A DNA stretch of 27,349 bases. It comes from Streptococcus lactarius. GTDB lineage: Bacteria > Bacillota > Bacilli > Lactobacillales > Streptococcaceae. The notes under the pieces were generated by a model that searched no databases, was not told where the DNA came from, and saw nothing but the letters and a program-made list of their open reading frames with translations. The stretch spans positions 5,713 to 33,061 of the forward strand of contig NZ_MRXX01000002.1 in assembly GCF_016642265.1 (NCBI RefSeq), written 5' to 3'. Position numbers and translations under genes: made by a program. Positions 24,416-27,349 of the stretch are shown one piece after another; positions within the stretch are counted from its first letter, which is position 1, and each line of letters begins with the position of its first letter.

Positions 24416-25468
24416 ATGGTTGAGAATTATAGCTTAAGTACTAAAATTATTGCCCTTAGTAGGCTAAAAGGGATGGGAAGAAAAAGAATTGCTGATTTTC
24501 TAGAAGAAGTTTTTTCAAAAAAAGGAAGCTATGACTTCACTTTTGAGGATATTTATAGTAGTAAGATAAGTCAGTTAAAGAATTTAATTGAAAATGATTT
24601 GACTAATTCTAGTTGGAATTTTCAATGTAATAAAGCGAAAGAAATTATTGATAATAGTTTAGAAAAACAAATAGTTACGATTAATTTTAGTGATGTTGAG
24701 TATCCTAAAGAGCTAGCTGTTTTGCCCAAAAAACCATTAGTATTATTTGTTAAAGGGAATATAGAGTTACTCACAGATACTAAAAAAGTAGCAGTAATTG
24801 GAACTAGGCAACCAAGTCTTTTTGCCCAAAAGATGACTTCAAAGATTACAGAGCAGTTATCTAAATTAGATTACACAGTTGTCAGTGGTCTTGCTGTAGG
24901 GTGTGACTCCTTGGCTCATGAAATGGCGAGTATTACAAATGGTAAAACTATAGCTATTTTAGCTCATGGCTTAGATGTTCCAATTTATCCTAAAGTAAAC
25001 CGTCCACTAGCTGATGACATTTTACGTAATGGTGGGACCTTGGTATCTGAATATCCTATTGGAACAACTTTAAGGCCTAGTTATTTGGTTGAACGTGATG
25101 AATGGCAAAGTGGTATGAGTTTAGGAACAATTACTATCGAATCGTCAAATAGTGGTGGAAGTAGACATGCAACCTATAAAGCCTTAGAACAAGATAGAGC
25201 ATTAGCCGTTCTTGATCATACTCTCTTTAAGAATGGCAATGGGTGGCAAGTATATTTTTCAAATGATTCTGCTATTTCTTTAAATCAACAATTGTTAGCA
25301 GAAAAAAAAGCTTTTCCTCTCTACTCGTTAGATAGCATATTTGAATTTGATAAAAAAATGCAAGCAATAAAAGAAAAAGTAAATAAAAAATATATTCATC
25401 TTACAACCAATAAAACTATTGTAAAAACCAACAAGCAAGGTAACATTATTCAGACTTCTCTTTTTTAG
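24416..25468 (+). CDS. DprA/Smf-like Rossmann-fold protein, ShosA-like putative antitoxin
   Basis: A 350-residue DprA-family protein. It has an N-terminal helical part with a helix-hairpin-like LKGMGRKRIADFLEE, then the Rossmann core: AVIGTRQPS (126-134), VVSGLAVGCDSLAHEMA (155-171), LVSEYPIGT (209-217), RDEWQSGMSLGTITIES (227-243) and SGGSRHATYKALEQDR (246-261). These align with the DprA set (GTRRPS, SGLARGID, SEYPPG, RNRIISGLS, GSLxTA) with several substitutions, so it is divergent and not the housekeeping competence DprA. Tight coupling (21 nt) to the PRTase-HAD gene supports a ShosTA-like pair. No clear Shine-Dalgarno is visible, which might lower antitoxin output unless coupled. It shares the AT-rich bias of its partner. 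Confidence 0.78.
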   Translation: MVENYSLSTKIIALSRLKGMGRKRIADFLEEVFSKKGSYDFTFEDIYSSKISQLKNLIENDLTNSSWNFQCNKAKEIIDNSLEKQIVTINFSDVEYPKELAVLPKKPLVLFVKGNIELLTDTKKVAVIGTRQPSLFAQKMTSKITEQLSKLDYTVVSGLAVGCDSLAHEMASITNGKTIAILAHGLDVPIYPKVNRPLADDILRNGGTLVSEYPIGTTLRPSYLVERDEWQSGMSLGTITIESSNSGGSRHATYKALEQDRALAVLDHTLFKNGNGWQVYFSNDSAISLNQQLLAEKKAFPLYSLDSIFEFDKKMQAIKEKVNKKYIHLTTNKTIVKTNKQGNIIQTSLF

Positions 25469-25560
25469 TTATGGTTTCATCGGTTTATAATATAGATTTT
25501 GTTTTATATTTTATAAAAACATTGTGACTAGTAAATAAATAATATTAAGTTCATATAGAT

Positions 25561-25590
25561 TTAACCTAGAACGTTAATTGTTAATATTAT
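25561..25590 (+). promoter_or_regulatory. Possible promoter upstream of the small ORF and purB
   Basis: TTAACC (25561-25566) and TATTAT (25585-25590) are 18 nt apart. A 13-nt palindrome, GAATACAGTATTC, lies at 25631-25643 downstream and runs into ATTCGGATT (25640-25648), the nonamer also found upstream of purC. This could allow purB expression apart from the ShosTA-like pair. Confidence 0.35.
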
Positions 25591-25660
25591 AAAATAGAAA
25601 GGAACAGGAGTACTCGTATTTTCTAAAACGGAATACAGTATTCGGATTTAATCAATTTTT

Positions 25661-25888
25661 ATGATTCAACTCATCGTTAATGCATTTGTTGAAAAAGATA
25701 AGACGGGGGCAGTCGTCGAAGTTTTGTATGCTAGTAGCGATCACGAAAAAGTGAAAGCCAAGTATGAAGAGCTAGTTGCTCAATATCCTGAAAACTATTT
25801 AGCTATCTATGATGTCCCGCTGGATACAGATTTGAATACACTGGGTCACTATCCATCTGTATGGATTGGGAAAGAAGAATTTGAGTAA
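25661..25888 (+). CDS. Small hypothetical protein upstream of purB
   Basis: A 75-residue acidic protein, [20 protein letters not shown] and onward, ending [15 protein letters not shown] do not recognise the family. It has no signal peptide or membrane helix; the alternating hydrophobic pattern suggests a small alpha/beta fold. Its codon use resembles the pur genes rather than the AT-rich pair before it, so it probably belongs to the native purB neighbourhood. No Shine-Dalgarno is evident before the ATG (TTTAATCAATTTTT). purB starts 53 nt after its stop. Confidence 0.6.
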   Translation: MIQLIVNAFVEKDKTGAVVEVLYASSDHEKVKAKYEELVAQYPENYLAIYDVPLDTDLNTLGHYPSVWIGKEEFE

Positions 25889-25941
25889 GCGACAGTCAGT
25901 TGCTAGCTGATGTGAAACATCAACAGAAAGGAAAAGAAAAC

Positions 25942-27240
25942 ATGATTGATAGATATAGCCGCCCAGAAATGGCGAACATTTGGAGTGAAGAAAATAAATA
26001 CCGTGCTTGGCTTGAGGTGGAAATCTTGGCTGACGAGGCATGGGCTGAGTTGGGGGAAATTCCTAAAGAAGATGTAGCTTTGATTCGCGAAAAAGCGGAT
26101 TTTGATATCGACCGTATTTTGGAAATCGAGCAGCAAACTCGTCACGATGTGGTTGCCTTCACACGTGCGGTTTCTGAGACTCTTGGTGAAGAACGTAAGT
26201 GGGTCCACTATGGTTTGACGTCTACTGACGTGGTCGATACGGCCTATGGATACCTCTACAAGCAAGCCAATGAAATTATCCGTAAGGACCTTGAAAACTT
26301 CACTAAAATCGTGGCAGACAAGGCGAAAGAACACAAGTTTACGATCATGATGGGTCGTACCCACGGTGTGCACGCTGAACCTACAACATTTGGCCTTAAA
26401 TTGGCAACTTGGTACAGCGAAATGAAGCGCAACATCGAGCGTTTCGAGCATGCGGCTGCTGGTGTGGAAGCTGGTAAGATTTCTGGTGCGGTTGGTAACT
26501 TTGCCAACATCCCACCATTTGTCGAAAAATACGTCTGCGACAAGCTTGGTATCCGTGCCCAAGAAATCTCTACACAGGTCCTCCCTCGTGACCTTCATGC
26601 TGAGTATTTTGCAGTTCTTGCTAGCATTGCAACCTCTATCGAGCGGATGGCAACGGAGATCCGTGGTCTTCAAAAATCTGAACAACGTGAAGTGGAAGAG
26701 TTCTTTGCCAAAGGACAAAAAGGTTCTTCAGCAATGCCTCACAAACGCAACCCTATCGGTTCTGAAAACATGACAGGTCTTGCGCGTGTTATCCGTGGTC
26801 ATATGGTCACAGCGTATGAAAATGTCTCACTCTGGCATGAACGGGATATCTCTCACTCATCAGCTGAGCGGATCATCACACCAGATACAACCATCTTGAT
26901 TGACTACATGCTCAATCGTTTTGGAAACATCGTTAAGAACTTGACCGTCTTCCCAGAAAACATGAAACGCAACATGAACTCTACGTTTGGTTTGATCTTC
27001 AGCCAACGTGCTATGTTGACTTTGATTGAAAAAGGCATGACGCGTGAGCAAGCTTACGACCTTGTTCAACCGAAGACTGCCCAATCATGGGATAACCAAG
27101 TAGACTTCAAGCCCCTTCTTGAAGCAGATCCAGAAGTGACTTCACGTCTCACTCAAGAAGAAATCGACGAGATCTTCAACCCAACTTACTACACCAAACG
27201 GGTGGATGAAATCTTCGAACGCATCGGTTTGGGTGACTAA
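25942..27240 (+). CDS. purB: Adenylosuccinate lyase
   Basis: PurB removes fumarate from SAICAR (IMP pathway) and from adenylosuccinate (AMP branch). The start at 25942 ([10 protein letters not shown]) follows AGAAAGGAAAAG; a longer frame from 25900 has no such support. The 432-residue protein of the fumarase/aspartase superfamily has [24 protein letters not shown] and the mobile signature loop [17 protein letters not shown], with the catalytic serine S263. A streptococcal-type terminator closes the region. Confidence 0.97.
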   Translation: MIDRYSRPEMANIWSEENKYRAWLEVEILADEAWAELGEIPKEDVALIREKADFDIDRILEIEQQTRHDVVAFTRAVSETLGEERKWVHYGLTSTDVVDTAYGYLYKQANEIIRKDLENFTKIVADKAKEHKFTIMMGRTHGVHAEPTTFGLKLATWYSEMKRNIERFEHAAAGVEAGKISGAVGNFANIPPFVEKYVCDKLGIRAQEISTQVLPRDLHAEYFAVLASIATSIERMATEIRGLQKSEQREVEEFFAKGQKGSSAMPHKRNPIGSENMTGLARVIRGHMVTAYENVSLWHERDISHSSAERIITPDTTILIDYMLNRFGNIVKNLTVFPENMKRNMNSTFGLIFSQRAMLTLIEKGMTREQAYDLVQPKTAQSWDNQVDFKPLLEADPEVTSRLTQEEIDEIFNPTYYTKRVDEIFERIGLGD

Positions 27241-27277
27241 TCGCAACGAAAAGCGGGAATTTGAAAAATAGACGAAA

Positions 27278-27305
27278 AGAGGCTGGGACAAAAGTCCTAG
27301 CCTCT
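27278..27305 (+). terminator. Terminator after purB (AGAGGCTGGGAC-type hairpin)
   Basis: AGAGGCTGGGAC (27278-27289) and GTCCTAGCCTCT (27294-27305) form a 12-bp stem with one G-U and an AAAA loop, then a T-rich tail (CATTTGTCTTT). The same hairpin type with an AGAGGCTGGGACAAAAGTCC core recurs widely in streptococcal genomes. The last 40 nt of the window continue into a non-coding stretch (CAGGACGCAGTGGTTGAGTG) often found next to it. Confidence 0.8.
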
Positions 27306-27349
27306 CATTTGTCTTTGGAGTGTCTAGCAGGACGCAGTGGTTGAGTGCT

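Noticed and set aside
24416..25468. Housekeeping competence dprA
   Set aside because: Core motifs are substituted (GTRQPS, RDEWQSG), there is no com-box, and the gene is coupled to a PRTase-HAD gene in an AT-rich insert.
25903..26718. 271-residue minus-strand ORF
   Set aside because: It is antisense to purB, whose motifs and codon pattern are certain, and it has no ribosome-binding site or recognisable domain.

Overview
The window looks like the chromosome of an oral Streptococcus of the mitis/sanguinis/parasanguinis type. Reasons: the block aminotransferase-recO-plsX-acpP followed by a full purine cluster is the arrangement known from Streptococcus pneumoniae and relatives; there is a pair matching the salivary-amylase-binding protein AbpA and its class B sortase, typical of amylase-binding oral streptococci; and a LytF-like fratricin sits behind a ComX/SigX-type com-box. 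The species cannot be fixed from the sequence alone.

Layout. 1-545: decayed insertion-sequence pieces. 546-2410: promoter, abpA, terminator, srtB, terminator. 2414-3580 (minus): a PD-(D/E)XK (Rpn family) nuclease gene with a com-box-like promoter and a probable internal translation start, followed by a tandem stand-alone copy of its C-terminal segment. 3638-6926: aminotransferase, recO, plsX and acpP, tightly packed and closed by a terminator. 6971-27305: the de novo IMP pathway, purC-L-F-M-N-H, then purD-E-K, then purB, covering the PRPP-to-IMP steps plus adenylosuccinate lyase. No purA is present in this window.

The purine cluster is interrupted at several junctions. Between purC and purL lies a diverged copy of the purC 3' end. 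Between purM and purN is a hairpin-rich spacer. Between purN and purH is a two-helix membrane protein of unknown function. Between purH and purD are a terminator, a TetR regulator divergent from an HXXEE membrane protein, a frameshifted and internally deleted purH fragment, and lytF. Between purD and purE is a highly structured element of about 130 nt. Between purK and purB is an AT-rich pair, a phosphoribosyltransferase-HAD fusion plus a DprA-like protein, resembling the ShosTA toxin-antitoxin/anti-phage system, followed by a small unknown ORF.

The gene-end duplicates carry mostly synonymous differences from the intact genes. This suggests that imported alleles from related strains left scars, and that the pur locus repeatedly acquires accessory genes. 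Of most interest are the Rpn gene with nested and duplicated small C-terminal products under a putative competence promoter, and the ShosTA-like pair translated directly behind purK. I saw no tRNA, rRNA, CRISPR array or prophage in the window.
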